The notes under the pieces: model-generated
Seen by the model: the letters and a program-made list of their open reading frames with translations, nothing else
Told to the model about the DNA's origin: nothing
Databases searched by the model: none
Shown: piece after piece, positions 34,246-43,285 of the stretch
Numbering within the stretch: the first letter of the stretch is position 1
Layout: each line of letters begins with the position of its first letter
Made by a program: the position numbers and the translations under genes
From: Akkermansiaceae bacterium
GTDB taxonomy: Bacteria > Verrucomicrobiota > Verrucomicrobiia > Verrucomicrobiales > DEV007
DNA: 64,000 nucleotides
Direction of reading: 5' to 3'
NCBI GenBank assembly: GCA_024233085.1
Contig: JACKQC010000019.1
Span: 56,386-120,385 of the forward strand

Positions 34246-35928
34246 ATGAAACCTCAAACGATGAAGTCTGCCCTTTTTCCCTTCATCCTGGGCTTTGCCG
34301 CCGCGCTGGTCTTGCCGGCCTGCCGGGAATCAGCCGATACCGAAAAGCCCACGCCGGCCACCCCGAGCGCCGCGAACCCACGGCCCAACATCCTGTTCCT
34401 CATCACCGACGACCAGTTCAAGGATCACATGAACTGGATGCCCGAGGGCCGAGACGCGAACGGCGGCCCCAGGAACCTCACCCCCAGCACCGACGCCCTC
34501 GCCGCGAGTGCCACCATCTTCAACCGGCAATACGTCACCTCGCCGGTATGCACCCCGAGCCGCTTCGCCGTCCTCACCGGGACCTATCCCAGCCGTTCCC
34601 GGTCCCAGGCCTTTCTCGATCGCCAGCGGGAACTCGACGGCCAGACTTCCGTGGAGTGGAACACCTTCGTCACCCCGGGCACGGTCACCCTGCCGCAACT
34701 GCTTCAGAAAGCCGGCTACCGCACCGGTATCGTCGGCAAAAATCACGTCGTCGACGTCCCCGGCATGGAAAAACCCGAGTGGCTCGCCCCGGCCGACGAT
34801 CCCAAAATGCTCGCCATTCTCCGGTCGAACTACGACAAGCAATTGGCCGCGCTCCACGAAGCCGGATTCGAATTCGGCGCCAGTCTCTACTACGACAATC
34901 CCGACTTCATCGGCGTGAAGGCGCTCGCCTCGCACAATCTCGACTGGATCGCCAAGGGCGCGCTCGATTTTCTCGACGAAAAAGACGAGCGCCCCTTCTT
35001 TCTCTACTGTGCCGTGACCATTCCCCACGGTCCCGGCGAGCCCGAGCGCTCCTACCTTGCCGATCCCCGCGTCACCCCGCTGGGGCTGCTGGAGGAGCCG
35101 CTAGACGTCCTGCCGCCGCGCGACACCATCGAACCCCGGCTCAAAGAGGCCGGCATCGATCCCGGATGGGGCCGTCCCAACCTGCTGTGGCTCGATGACC
35201 TGGTCGGTGCCCTCGTCGATAAGCTCAAGCGGACCGGCCAGTTCGAAAACACCATCATCGTCTACTTCAACGACCACGGCCAGCTCGCCAAGGGAACCAT
35301 CTACCAGGGCGGCGTGCATTCCGAGGCGTTCATCACCCGCAACGGTCCGTTCCCCGTCGGCCCGCGCACCGGCGTCCCTGTTTCCAACCTCGATTTCGCG
35401 CCGACGCTGCTCGATCTCGCCGGCGTCCCCGCCGATGACGCGCCATTCGACGGCAAATCCCTCGTCCCGCTGCTCGAGGGCGAGTCCGAAAAGGTCCACG
35501 ATGCCCTGTTTTTCGAACTCGGCTTCGTTCGCGGCGTCATCAAGGACGGCTGGAAATTCATCGCCCTGCGCTACCCGCCGTCGATCGGGAATATGCCCCT
35601 CGCGAAACGCCAGCACGTCCTCGACCGCTTCAACGCCGATCAGGAGCGCCGCGAGCGCCCCATTTACACCCGCGATCCCAACGCTCCCTTCAGCCACGTC
35701 CAGGCCGTTCCCGGTGGCGGCGACGCCGAGCACCTGTCGATCGACAAATATCCCGCCTTCCACGACGCCGATCAACTCTACGACCTCTCCGCCGATCCCG
35801 GCGAACAGAAAAACCTCGCCGGCGACGAAGCGCATGCCGCCAAGCTCGCCGAACTGAAAGCCCTGCTTTCCGAACACCTCAAGGAAATGCCCGGCACATT
35901 CGGCGAACTGAAAACCGCGACCCCATGA
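34246..35928 (+). CDS. Sulfatase, lipoprotein, second in the cluster
   Basis: 560 residues with a lipoprotein signal (LVLPAC). S1 sulfatase motifs: RPNILFLITDDQFKDHMNWMP (metal-binding DD) and CTPSRFAVLTGTYPSR with the formylglycine Cys102. The middle has FFLYCAVTIPHGPGEPE and IVYFNDHGQLAKGTIYQGGVHSEAFI, the C-terminal metal/sulfate-binding stretch. It differs clearly from the upstream sulfatase in the region after residue 130 and in the motif (T-P-S-R instead of G-P-T-R), so a different sulfate position or sugar is likely. A second ATG five codons in (MKSALF) is an alternative start. Its stop overlaps the GH94 start (ATGA). Confidence 0.94.
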   Translation: MKPQTMKSALFPFILGFAAALVLPACRESADTEKPTPATPSAANPRPNILFLITDDQFKDHMNWMPEGRDANGGPRNLTPSTDALAASATIFNRQYVTSPVCTPSRFAVLTGTYPSRSRSQAFLDRQRELDGQTSVEWNTFVTPGTVTLPQLLQKAGYRTGIVGKNHVVDVPGMEKPEWLAPADDPKMLAILRSNYDKQLAALHEAGFEFGASLYYDNPDFIGVKALASHNLDWIAKGALDFLDEKDERPFFLYCAVTIPHGPGEPERSYLADPRVTPLGLLEEPLDVLPPRDTIEPRLKEAGIDPGWGRPNLLWLDDLVGALVDKLKRTGQFENTIIVYFNDHGQLAKGTIYQGGVHSEAFITRNGPFPVGPRTGVPVSNLDFAPTLLDLAGVPADDAPFDGKSLVPLLEGESEKVHDALFFELGFVRGVIKDGWKFIALRYPPSIGNMPLAKRQHVLDRFNADQERRERPIYTRDPNAPFSHVQAVPGGGDAEHLSIDKYPAFHDADQLYDLSADPGEQKNLAGDEAHAAKLAELKALLSEHLKEMPGTFGELKTATP

Positions 35929-38357
35929 AATACGGCCACTTCGACGACCAGCGGCGCGAGTATGTCATCGAGCGTCCCGACACGCCCCTGCCGTGGATCA
36001 ACTACCTCGGCAGCGAGGAATTCTTCGGCCTGGTGTCCAATACCGGGGGCGGCTACGCCTTCTACCGCGACGCCCGGCTTCGCCGCCTGACCCGCTACCG
36101 CTACAACAACATCCCGCTCGACTCCAACGGCCGCTACTTTTACCTCCGCGACGCCGAAAGCGGCGATTTCTGGTCGCCCACGTGGCAGCCGGTCCGGCGC
36201 GATCTCGACCGCTACGCCTGCCGTCACGGGCTCGGCTACACCGTCATCGAATCGCGCTTCGCCGGGATCGAGGCCGAGGTCACCTACCTGGTTCCCCCGG
36301 GCGAAAACGCCGAGCTGCACCGCGTCCGCATCCGCAACACCGGGAACCGGACGCGCTCGCTCCAGCTTTTCAGTTTTCTCGAATTCTGTCTCTGGGACGC
36401 CGCCGAAGACGATCGCAACTTCCAGCGCAACCTCAGCATCGCCGAAGTCGAGATCGAAAACCGCTCCACCATCTTTCACAAGACCGAATACCGGGAGCGG
36501 CGGAATCATTTCGCTTACTACCACTCGGCCACCACGGCCGCGTCCTTCGACAGCGATCGCGGGAGTTTTCTGGGACCCTACGGTTCGCTCGAAGCGCCAC
36601 GGGCCGTGACCGCCGGCGCCTGCTCGAATTCCGTCGCCTCCGGGTGGTCGCCCATCGCCGCCTTCTGTCTGCCTCACGAACTCGGCCCCGGCGAGGAGCG
36701 CGATTTCGTGTTCGTGCTCGGTTACGTCGAGAATCCGAAGGACAAAAAGTGGTCCGCGCCCGGCAGGATCGATAGATACCACGCCCATGTCCAGATCGCG
36801 CGTCTCGCCGGCAGCGGAGCCGTCGATGCCGCGCTCGCGGAACTGGCCGAACGCTGGAACGGCATCCTCGCGCCTTTCCAGATCGAGTGCGACGAGCCGC
36901 GTCTCGCCCGCATGGTCAACATCTGGAATCCCTACCAGTGCATGGTGACCTTCAACCTGTCCCGCAGCGCCTCCTACTTCGAGTCCGGCGTGGGCCGGGG
37001 CATGGGCTTTCGCGATTCCAACCAGGACCTGCTCGGTTTCGTTCACCAGGTCCCGCGGCGCGCCCGGCAGCGCATCCTCGACATCGCCGCGACCCAGTTG
37101 CGCGACGGCGGAGCCTACCACCAGTACCAGCCGCTGACCAAACGCGGCAACTCGGACATCGGCGGCGACTTCAACGACGACCCTCTCTGGCTCATCCTCG
37201 GCGTCGGCGGATACCTGCGCGAGACCGGCGACTTTTCCATCCTCGACCAACCCGTCCCCTACGAGAACGACGACGCCCTCGCCGCGCCGCTGCTCGATCA
37301 CCTTTTCCGCTCCTGGCGGTTCACGCTGAACAATCTCGGTCCTCACGGTCTCCCGCTCATCGGCCGGGCCGACTGGAACGATTGCCTGAACCTGAACTGT
37401 TTCTCCGAAGAACCGGGCGAATCCTTTCAGACCACCGGCAACCGCGAGGGCGGCGTCGCCGAGTCGCTCATGATCGCCGGGCTGTTCGTCTATGCCTGCG
37501 GCGAGTTCGCCCGTCTACTTGAAGTCATCGGCCAACCGGAAAAAGCCGAGGAAGTCCGCCGGTCCGCCGTGGCGATGACCGGGGCGGTCGATGCCCATGG
37601 CCGCGAGGCGGAGTGGTTTCTGCGCGCCTACGACTATTTCGGAAACAAAGTCGGCAGCCCCGGGAACGAGGACGGAAAAATCTACATCGAATCGCAGGGC
37701 TGGTGCGCCATGGCCGGGATCGGGCGCGACGACGGCTTCGCCCGGCGGGCGCTCGACTCCGTCCACGAACGCCTTGGCACGCCCCACGGCCTGGTGTTGC
37801 AGGATCCGCCCCACGCGGAATACCACATCGAGCTGGGCGAGGTGTCCAGTTACCCGCCCGGCTACAAGGAAAACGGCGGCATTTTCTGCCACAACAATCC
37901 CTGGATTGTCATCGCCGAAACCATGCTCGGCAATGCCGAGCGGGCCTGGGATTACTACACCCGCATCGCTCCCGCCTGGCGGGAGGAGATCGGCGAGATC
38001 CACCGGCTCGAGCCTTACGTCTATGCCCAGATGATCGCCGGCAAGGCCGCGCCGAATCATGGCGAAGCCAAGAACAGTTGGCTCACCGGCACCGCCGCGT
38101 GGAATTACGTCGCCGTCACCCAGCACCTCCTCGGCGTGCGTCCCGGATACCGCGGCCTCATCGTCGATCCCTGTCTGCCGCGCGACCTCGGCGAAGTCCG
38201 CGTCCGGCGCCGGTTCCGCGGCTGCGACTACCGCATCGTCATCCGCCCCGCCGCGGACGGCGAGACGCCCGGCCTCGTTGTCGATGGACAGCCGACGGAC
38301 GATTTCGAAGTCCCCTTTCGGTCCAACCAAGCCCGGGAGATCGTTGCTCTGACATGA
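35925..38357 (+). CDS. GH94 beta-glycoside phosphorylase (cellobiose/chitobiose phosphorylase-like)
   Basis: 810 residues, no signal peptide, so cytoplasmic. It opens with KYGHFDDQRREYVIERPDTPLPWINYLGSEEFFGLVSNTGGGYAFY, the GH94 beta-sandwich. The (alpha/alpha)6 barrel has GFRDSNQDLLGFVHQVP, AYHQYQPLTKRGNSDIGGDFNDDPLWLI and GRADWNDCLNLNC, where the ADWND Asp (D483) corresponds to the general acid of characterised cellobiose phosphorylases. VSSYPPGYKENGGIFCHNNPW follows, and the C-terminus has the usual sandwich. It cleaves a beta-linked disaccharide with phosphate to a sugar-1-phosphate plus a sugar. Which disaccharide is not decidable here; the sequence is close to the cellobiose/chitobiose group. 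Translationally coupled to the sulfatase. Confidence 0.93.
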   Translation: MKYGHFDDQRREYVIERPDTPLPWINYLGSEEFFGLVSNTGGGYAFYRDARLRRLTRYRYNNIPLDSNGRYFYLRDAESGDFWSPTWQPVRRDLDRYACRHGLGYTVIESRFAGIEAEVTYLVPPGENAELHRVRIRNTGNRTRSLQLFSFLEFCLWDAAEDDRNFQRNLSIAEVEIENRSTIFHKTEYRERRNHFAYYHSATTAASFDSDRGSFLGPYGSLEAPRAVTAGACSNSVASGWSPIAAFCLPHELGPGEERDFVFVLGYVENPKDKKWSAPGRIDRYHAHVQIARLAGSGAVDAALAELAERWNGILAPFQIECDEPRLARMVNIWNPYQCMVTFNLSRSASYFESGVGRGMGFRDSNQDLLGFVHQVPRRARQRILDIAATQLRDGGAYHQYQPLTKRGNSDIGGDFNDDPLWLILGVGGYLRETGDFSILDQPVPYENDDALAAPLLDHLFRSWRFTLNNLGPHGLPLIGRADWNDCLNLNCFSEEPGESFQTTGNREGGVAESLMIAGLFVYACGEFARLLEVIGQPEKAEEVRRSAVAMTGAVDAHGREAEWFLRAYDYFGNKVGSPGNEDGKIYIESQGWCAMAGIGRDDGFARRALDSVHERLGTPHGLVLQDPPHAEYHIELGEVSSYPPGYKENGGIFCHNNPWIVIAETMLGNAERAWDYYTRIAPAWREEIGEIHRLEPYVYAQMIAGKAAPNHGEAKNSWLTGTAAWNYVAVTQHLLGVRPGYRGLIVDPCLPRDLGEVRVRRRFRGCDYRIVIRPAADGETPGLVVDGQPTDDFEVPFRSNQAREIVALT

Positions 38358-38378
38358 GCGGCGGCCTCCCTTTGGACC

Positions 38379-38418
38379 ACCCAACAGGGTTGGGTCAACG
38401 ACCTAACCCTGTTGGGCC
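38379..38418. repeat. REP-like palindrome pair, family 1 (copy d)
   Basis: ACCCAACAGGGTTGGGT and an inverted unit (ACCTAACCCTGTTGGGC), intergenic between the two GH94 genes. It may fold into a stem that lowers expression of the distal genes, as REP elements can. Confidence 0.85.
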
Positions 38419-38455
38419 ATCCCTTTCTTGACCCGTTTTTCGACTCTCCTTCCCC

Positions 38456-40879
38456 ATGAACTCGGTTGATTCACCCGCCCGCGGATATTTCGACGATCGG
38501 AACCGCGAATACGTCATCACCACTCCCACCACCCCGGTCAAGTGGATCAACTACATCGGCACGCTCGAGTTCGGCGGGCTGGTAGATCAGACCGGCGGCG
38601 CCCTGCTCTGCGCGGGCGATCCGGCGCTCAACCGGATCACCAAATACATTCCTCAGACGCCCGACGGCGATTTCAAGGGCTCGACTCTCTATCTGCGCGT
38701 CCGCGGCGGCGACGGCCTCGAGATTCTCTCCCCGTTCTACACCCCGCTTCTCAACGAGATGGAATCGTTCGAATGCCGCGTCGGCCTTTCCTATCAGCGC
38801 ATCGTTTCGCGGGTGGCCGGCATCGAGGTGGCGGCGACCATCTTCGTCCCGCCCGGCGAACCGGTCGAGGTGCGCGACTTCACGGTGACGAATCGCCGCG
38901 GCGAAGGCGCGGAGATCGATCTCGTGCCGGTGGTGGAATACAGCCACTTCGAGGCGCTGAAGCAGTTCACCAACGCCGACTGGGTGCCGCAGACGATGAT
39001 GAGCGAAGCCGTTCGCGAGGACGACGGGCGGCTGACCTTGCTGCAGTACGCCTTCATGCGGAAAGACGGGAAAGTGAATTTCCTCACCTCGAGTCATCCC
39101 GTGTCGTCGTTCGAAACGGACCGGAAAATTTTTCTCGGCAACGGCGGCTACAGCACCTGGGCCGATCCGCGGCAGCTCCGCGAAGAAGAATTGACTTGCT
39201 ATGAAGCGCGCCGCGGCGACAACGTCGGCGCTCTGCTGCTGCGGCTCGGCTCGCTGGCGCCGGGCGAATCCCGCCGGGTGCAGGTGCTGACCGGCCAGGC
39301 GCCCCGCGCCGAAGTCGCCGGTCTCGTGGCGCGGTTCCGGTCGGTGGAAAATGTCGAAGCCGGTTTTTCCGCGCTGGCCGCCTATTGGGATCGCTACCTC
39401 GACGCCTTTCAGTGCGAGACTCCCGATCCCGCCTTCGACGCCATGGTCAACGTGCATGGCGCGCGCCAGTGCCAGACGACCTTTTTCTGGTCGCGCTACT
39501 TGTCGCTCTACCAGCTCGGTCTCGGGGCGCGGGGGCTCGGGTTTCGGGACAGTTCGCAGGACTCGATGGGTGTGCTCGCGAGCATTCCCGAGCGGGCCCG
39601 CGACTTGCAGCGCAAGCTTCTGAGCATTCAGAAAGAGGACGGCTCGGCGATGCACCAGTTTTTTCCTTCGAGCATGGAGGCCAACGAGGGCGATTCCCGC
39701 GAGGAAGGCGACAAGCACTGGTACGGCGACGATCATCTCTGGATCGTGCTCGCGGTGTGCGCTTACCTTCGCGAGACAGGCGACCGCGGTTTTCTCGACG
39801 AGGAAATCACCTTCTATCAGAAAAAGGTCGCCCTCGAAGATCGGCCCTCCGCCACCGTCTTCGAACATCTGAAACGCGCCCTCGCCTACACCAAAGGCAA
39901 TACCGGCCGGCACGGCCTGCCGCTGCTCGGATTCGCCGACTGGAACGACACCGTCAATCTGCCCGGCGACGCCGAGAGCCTCATGATCGCCAACCTCTAT
40001 GGCGCCGCGCTCGACGAGACGATCGCGCTCTGCGAGTTTCGCGGCGACAGCGAACTGGCGGAGCAATACCGCGCCGATTACGCCGCGATGAAGGCCGCGT
40101 TCAACGAGCACGGCTGGGACGGCGCGTGGTGGCGGCGCTACTACACCGAGGTCGGCGAGCCCGTCGGCAGCGCGCAAAACGAGGCCGGCCAGATCTATGC
40201 CAACGGCCAGAGCTGGCCCGTGATCTCCGGCTTTGCCGAAGGCGAGCGCGCCGCGATCGCGCTCGACTCGGCGGACGAGAGATTGAACACGAAGTTCGGC
40301 CTCAAGCTGAGCGCGCCCGGCTACCGCGGATACGATCCCGATCTCGGCGGTGTTTCCACCTACCCGCCCGGCGCCAAGGAAAACGGCGGCATCTTCCTCC
40401 ACTCCAATCCGTGGATGATCGTCGCCAACACCCGGCTCGGGTTCGGCGACCGGGCCTACCGGTATTTCCGGCAGATCAATCCCGCCGCCCGCAACGAGGA
40501 CATCGGCGTCTATGAAGTCGAGCCCTATTGTTTTGCCCAGAACATCCTCGGCGACGAGCATCCGCAGTTCGGTCTCGGCCGGAACAGTTGGCTTTCGGGA
40601 ACGGCCTCGTGGATGTACCAGGCCTCGACCCAGCACATTCTCGGCATTCGCCCGGCCCACGAGGGACTCGCCATCGATCCCTGCGTGCCCTCCGGATGGA
40701 CCGAGTTTCGGGCGGTCCGCCGGGCTCGCGGCGCGACCTACCGGATCGCAGTCAGCAACCCCAACGGCGTGAACAAAGGCGTCGCCCGCATCGCGGTGAA
40801 CGGCGAACCGGTCGAAGGGAACATCATCCCGTGGGCCGCGCCGGGAAAAGAGCTGAGCGTGGTGGTGGAGATGGGGTGA
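38456..40879 (+). CDS. GH94 glycoside phosphorylase, second and divergent subfamily
   Basis: 807 residues, cytoplasmic. It is clearly GH94: GYFDDRNREYVITTPTTPVKWINYIGTLEFGGLVDQTGGALLC at the N-terminus, GFRDSSQDSMGVLASIPERAR, KHWYGDDHLWIVLAVCAYLRETGD and GFADWNDTVNL with the likely acid Asp495. It differs from its neighbour: the barrel carries FPSSMEANEGDSREEGDKHWYGDDH in place of AYHQYQPLTKRGNSDIGG, and it lacks the HxxP segments of cellobiose phosphorylase. This pattern suggests a different acceptor, for example a sugar acid or another beta-linkage. Having two different GH94 genes in one cluster suggests stepwise phosphorolysis of a mixed oligosaccharide. Confidence 0.9.
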   Translation: MNSVDSPARGYFDDRNREYVITTPTTPVKWINYIGTLEFGGLVDQTGGALLCAGDPALNRITKYIPQTPDGDFKGSTLYLRVRGGDGLEILSPFYTPLLNEMESFECRVGLSYQRIVSRVAGIEVAATIFVPPGEPVEVRDFTVTNRRGEGAEIDLVPVVEYSHFEALKQFTNADWVPQTMMSEAVREDDGRLTLLQYAFMRKDGKVNFLTSSHPVSSFETDRKIFLGNGGYSTWADPRQLREEELTCYEARRGDNVGALLLRLGSLAPGESRRVQVLTGQAPRAEVAGLVARFRSVENVEAGFSALAAYWDRYLDAFQCETPDPAFDAMVNVHGARQCQTTFFWSRYLSLYQLGLGARGLGFRDSSQDSMGVLASIPERARDLQRKLLSIQKEDGSAMHQFFPSSMEANEGDSREEGDKHWYGDDHLWIVLAVCAYLRETGDRGFLDEEITFYQKKVALEDRPSATVFEHLKRALAYTKGNTGRHGLPLLGFADWNDTVNLPGDAESLMIANLYGAALDETIALCEFRGDSELAEQYRADYAAMKAAFNEHGWDGAWWRRYYTEVGEPVGSAQNEAGQIYANGQSWPVISGFAEGERAAIALDSADERLNTKFGLKLSAPGYRGYDPDLGGVSTYPPGAKENGGIFLHSNPWMIVANTRLGFGDRAYRYFRQINPAARNEDIGVYEVEPYCFAQNILGDEHPQFGLGRNSWLSGTASWMYQASTQHILGIRPAHEGLAIDPCVPSGWTEFRAVRRARGATYRIAVSNPNGVNKGVARIAVNGEPVEGNIIPWAAPGKELSVVVEMG

Positions 40880-41075
40880 GTCCGCCTGCCTCCCCGTTCG
40901 AATCGGCAATCTGGAAATTGGGCGAAAAATCAGCGTCATCCGATCGAAATTCAATGCTGTGGAGACTCGCGGGCGTTCGCTCCCGTTGCTTTACTCGCAT
41001 CCGGACGGACAACGTACGTCGGCGGATTTCCCGTCCGTTCGTGATCAAAGCAAATCCCTCGATCCAACTTTTTCC

Positions 41076-42524
41076 ATGAGCGAAGCCAAAGCAGACGATC
41101 ACCGCCTGGGCTGGACCGAACGCATCGGCTACGGGTTCGGCGATCTTGCGTCGAATCTTTACTTCCAGATGTTCAACATGTTCCTGTTGTTTTACTACAC
41201 GGACGTGTTTGGGCTCGGACCGGTGGTGGTGGCCAACATTTTTCTCTTCACCCGGATCTGGGACGCGGTGAACGACCCCATGATGGGTGTCATCGCCGAC
41301 CGCACCCGGACGCGCTGGGGCAACTTTCGTCCGTGGATTCTGTGGCTGTCGATTCCCTTCGGCGTGGCGGGCTACCTGATGTTCTATTCTCCGGATCTTT
41401 CGCCGGGGATGAAAATCGTCTATGCGGCCGTCACCTACACGATCGTCGGCATGCTCTACACCGGCGTCAACATCCCCTACTCCGGCTTGATGGCGGTGAT
41501 CAGCCCCTCGTCGGCGGAACGAGCCCGGGTTTCGTCGATCCGCTTCATTTTCGCCTTCCTCGGCGGATGGGTCATCGTTCAGTTCCTGCCGCCGCTGAAA
41601 GACTCCCTCGGGGGAGGCGACGACGCGCTCGGCTTTCGCCGCACCATGGCGGTTTTCGCGACGCTGGCCACGGTCCTGTTCCTGATCACCTTTGCCACGA
41701 CCCGGGAGCGCATTCGGCCCGAGCGAAATAGACAGACCCGCAAGGACCTTATCGACGATCTCAGGACGCTCGTCAAAACACGTCCCTGGCTCATTCTCGT
41801 GATGGCGGGCCTGCTCAATCTGACGGCGGTGGCGATCAAGAACGGCTCAAACATCTTCTACTTCAAATATGTGGTCGGCAACGAGGCCGAGGTCGCCAGC
41901 TTCGGCGGCGGCGGCTGGATGGCGATGATCCTGGGCGTGATGACGACCGGCGTGCTGATCAAATTTTTCGAGAAGCGAAAACTGATCATCTGGCTGACGA
42001 TCTTCGGCGGGATTGGCATGGCGGCGCCCTACTGGATCGATCCCGAGTGGCGCGTCACCCTGCCCGGTCTCACGACCGGCCCCTACCAGATTTTCGGTCT
42101 GGACATGACCAGCATCGAGTTCATCCCCGAAAATCCGCGCTGTATCTACCTCCTCAATCTGATCGGCTCATTCGCCGCCGGCCCGCCCGTGGCCTTGGTA
42201 TGGACGATGTACACCGATGTCGCCTCCTACATCGACTGGAAACACCACCGCCGAATCACCGGGCTGGTGGTTTCCGCGGCGGTTTTCTCGCAGAAACTGG
42301 GCATGGCCTTCGGCGGCTGGTTTGCCGGCGTGCTGCTGGCGTGGTTCGGCTTCAAAGCCAACGTCGAACAGACCGGCGAAACCAAGCACGCCATCCTGCT
42401 GCTGTTCTCGCTGATCCCCGCGGTGCTGATCGTCGCTCAGGGCTCGATCATCTGTTTCTACCGGCTCACCGACCGCAAGATGCGGGAAATCGAGGCGGAA
42501 CTGGCGAAGCGAAAGCGCCCATAA
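41076..42524 (+). CDS. Sugar:cation symporter, GPH family (MFS)
   Basis: 482 residues from the ATG at 41076. Inner-membrane transporter with about 12 helices, of the glycoside-pentoside-hexuronide (MelB/XynB-like) family. Signatures are GYGFGDLASNLYFQMFNMFLLFYYTDVFGL in helix 1-2 and FTRIWDAVNDPMMGVIADRTRTRWGNFRPWILW, the conserved D-N-D-P loop for cation and sugar binding. A long loop follows TM5, and DIDWKHHRRITGLVVSAAVFSQKLG lies late in the protein. It probably imports the disaccharide or oligosaccharide made outside by the glycosidase and sulfatases, to be split by the GH94 enzymes. Last gene of the plus-strand cluster, 196 bases after the second GH94 gene. Confidence 0.92.
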   Translation: MSEAKADDHRLGWTERIGYGFGDLASNLYFQMFNMFLLFYYTDVFGLGPVVVANIFLFTRIWDAVNDPMMGVIADRTRTRWGNFRPWILWLSIPFGVAGYLMFYSPDLSPGMKIVYAAVTYTIVGMLYTGVNIPYSGLMAVISPSSAERARVSSIRFIFAFLGGWVIVQFLPPLKDSLGGGDDALGFRRTMAVFATLATVLFLITFATTRERIRPERNRQTRKDLIDDLRTLVKTRPWLILVMAGLLNLTAVAIKNGSNIFYFKYVVGNEAEVASFGGGGWMAMILGVMTTGVLIKFFEKRKLIIWLTIFGGIGMAAPYWIDPEWRVTLPGLTTGPYQIFGLDMTSIEFIPENPRCIYLLNLIGSFAAGPPVALVWTMYTDVASYIDWKHHRRITGLVVSAAVFSQKLGMAFGGWFAGVLLAWFGFKANVEQTGETKHAILLLFSLIPAVLIVAQGSIICFYRLTDRKMREIEAELAKRKRP

Positions 42525-42694
42525 AGTTCCCCTCAGAGCGAGGTTCGATCGAGAAGAAGACGGGAAACTCCCTCTTCACGAAGCGGACACGGCTTGCCAA
42601 GGAGGGCCAAGGGCGGCCCCGCCAAGCGCCACCGGGAACTTCCTCCTGTGGAAAGCGGTTCGGTTATTCGATCTCCCCTTCCCCGGGAAATCAA

Positions 42695-43189
42695 TCACTC
42701 ATCCGCCACGGATTCCTCGCCTTCGGTCGGCTCGGCTTCGGGCCGGACTTTCAGCGTCAGGGAAACGTCGATATCGGGATGCAGCTTGACGGGAATATCG
42801 AAATCGCCCGTGTACTTGATGGGTTGCTCGAGCACGAACTGGTGGCGATCTAGATCCGTGCCGGCTTTTTCGTTCACGGCGGTCGCAATATCGTTGGTCG
42901 TGATAGAACCGAAGGCCTTTCCTCCCTGTCCGATCGAAAGCTCGAGGGTGAGTTTCAGCTTGCGAATCTTGGTCGCCACTTTTTCGGCGTTCGCCAGTTC
43001 GTCGGCCTCGCGCCTGGCCCGCATTTCCTTGAGATGCTCGATGTTGCGAAGATTGCCTTTTGTCGCCTCGAAGGCCTTGCCGCCGGGGATCAAAAAATTG
43101 CGCGCGTATCCGCCGCGGACTTTGACGATGTCCGCTTCGGCGCCGAGGCCGTCGATTTTCTCGCGGAGGATGACTTCAGTGGTGGCCAT
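42695..43189 (-). CDS. rplI: 50S ribosomal protein L9
   Basis: 164 residues. The N-terminal rRNA-binding domain has VILREKIDGLGAEADIVKVRGGYARNFLIPGGKAFEAT, the universal L9 signature. A long connecting helix (residues ~55-85) and the C-terminal domain (GKAFGSITTNDIATAVNEKAG) follow, with a short acidic tail (EPTEGEESVADE). In many bacteria rplI sits with rpsF, ssb and rpsR, but here it follows the purine operon on the same strand, 96 bases after purF. Nothing is unusual apart from the location. Confidence 0.97.
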   Translation of the reverse strand: MATTEVILREKIDGLGAEADIVKVRGGYARNFLIPGGKAFEATKGNLRNIEHLKEMRARREADELANAEKVATKIRKLKLTLELSIGQGGKAFGSITTNDIATAVNEKAGTDLDRHQFVLEQPIKYTGDFDIPVKLHPDIDVSLTLKVRPEAEPTEGEESVADE

Positions 43190-43285
43190 GATGTTTCGAG
43201 GTGAAAATACGGGATTTTGGGAAAAAGAGCGGGACAGGTAGTGCCAGTTCCCGCCAAAGTCAAGCGAGGCGGCGGAGCGCGGGGC

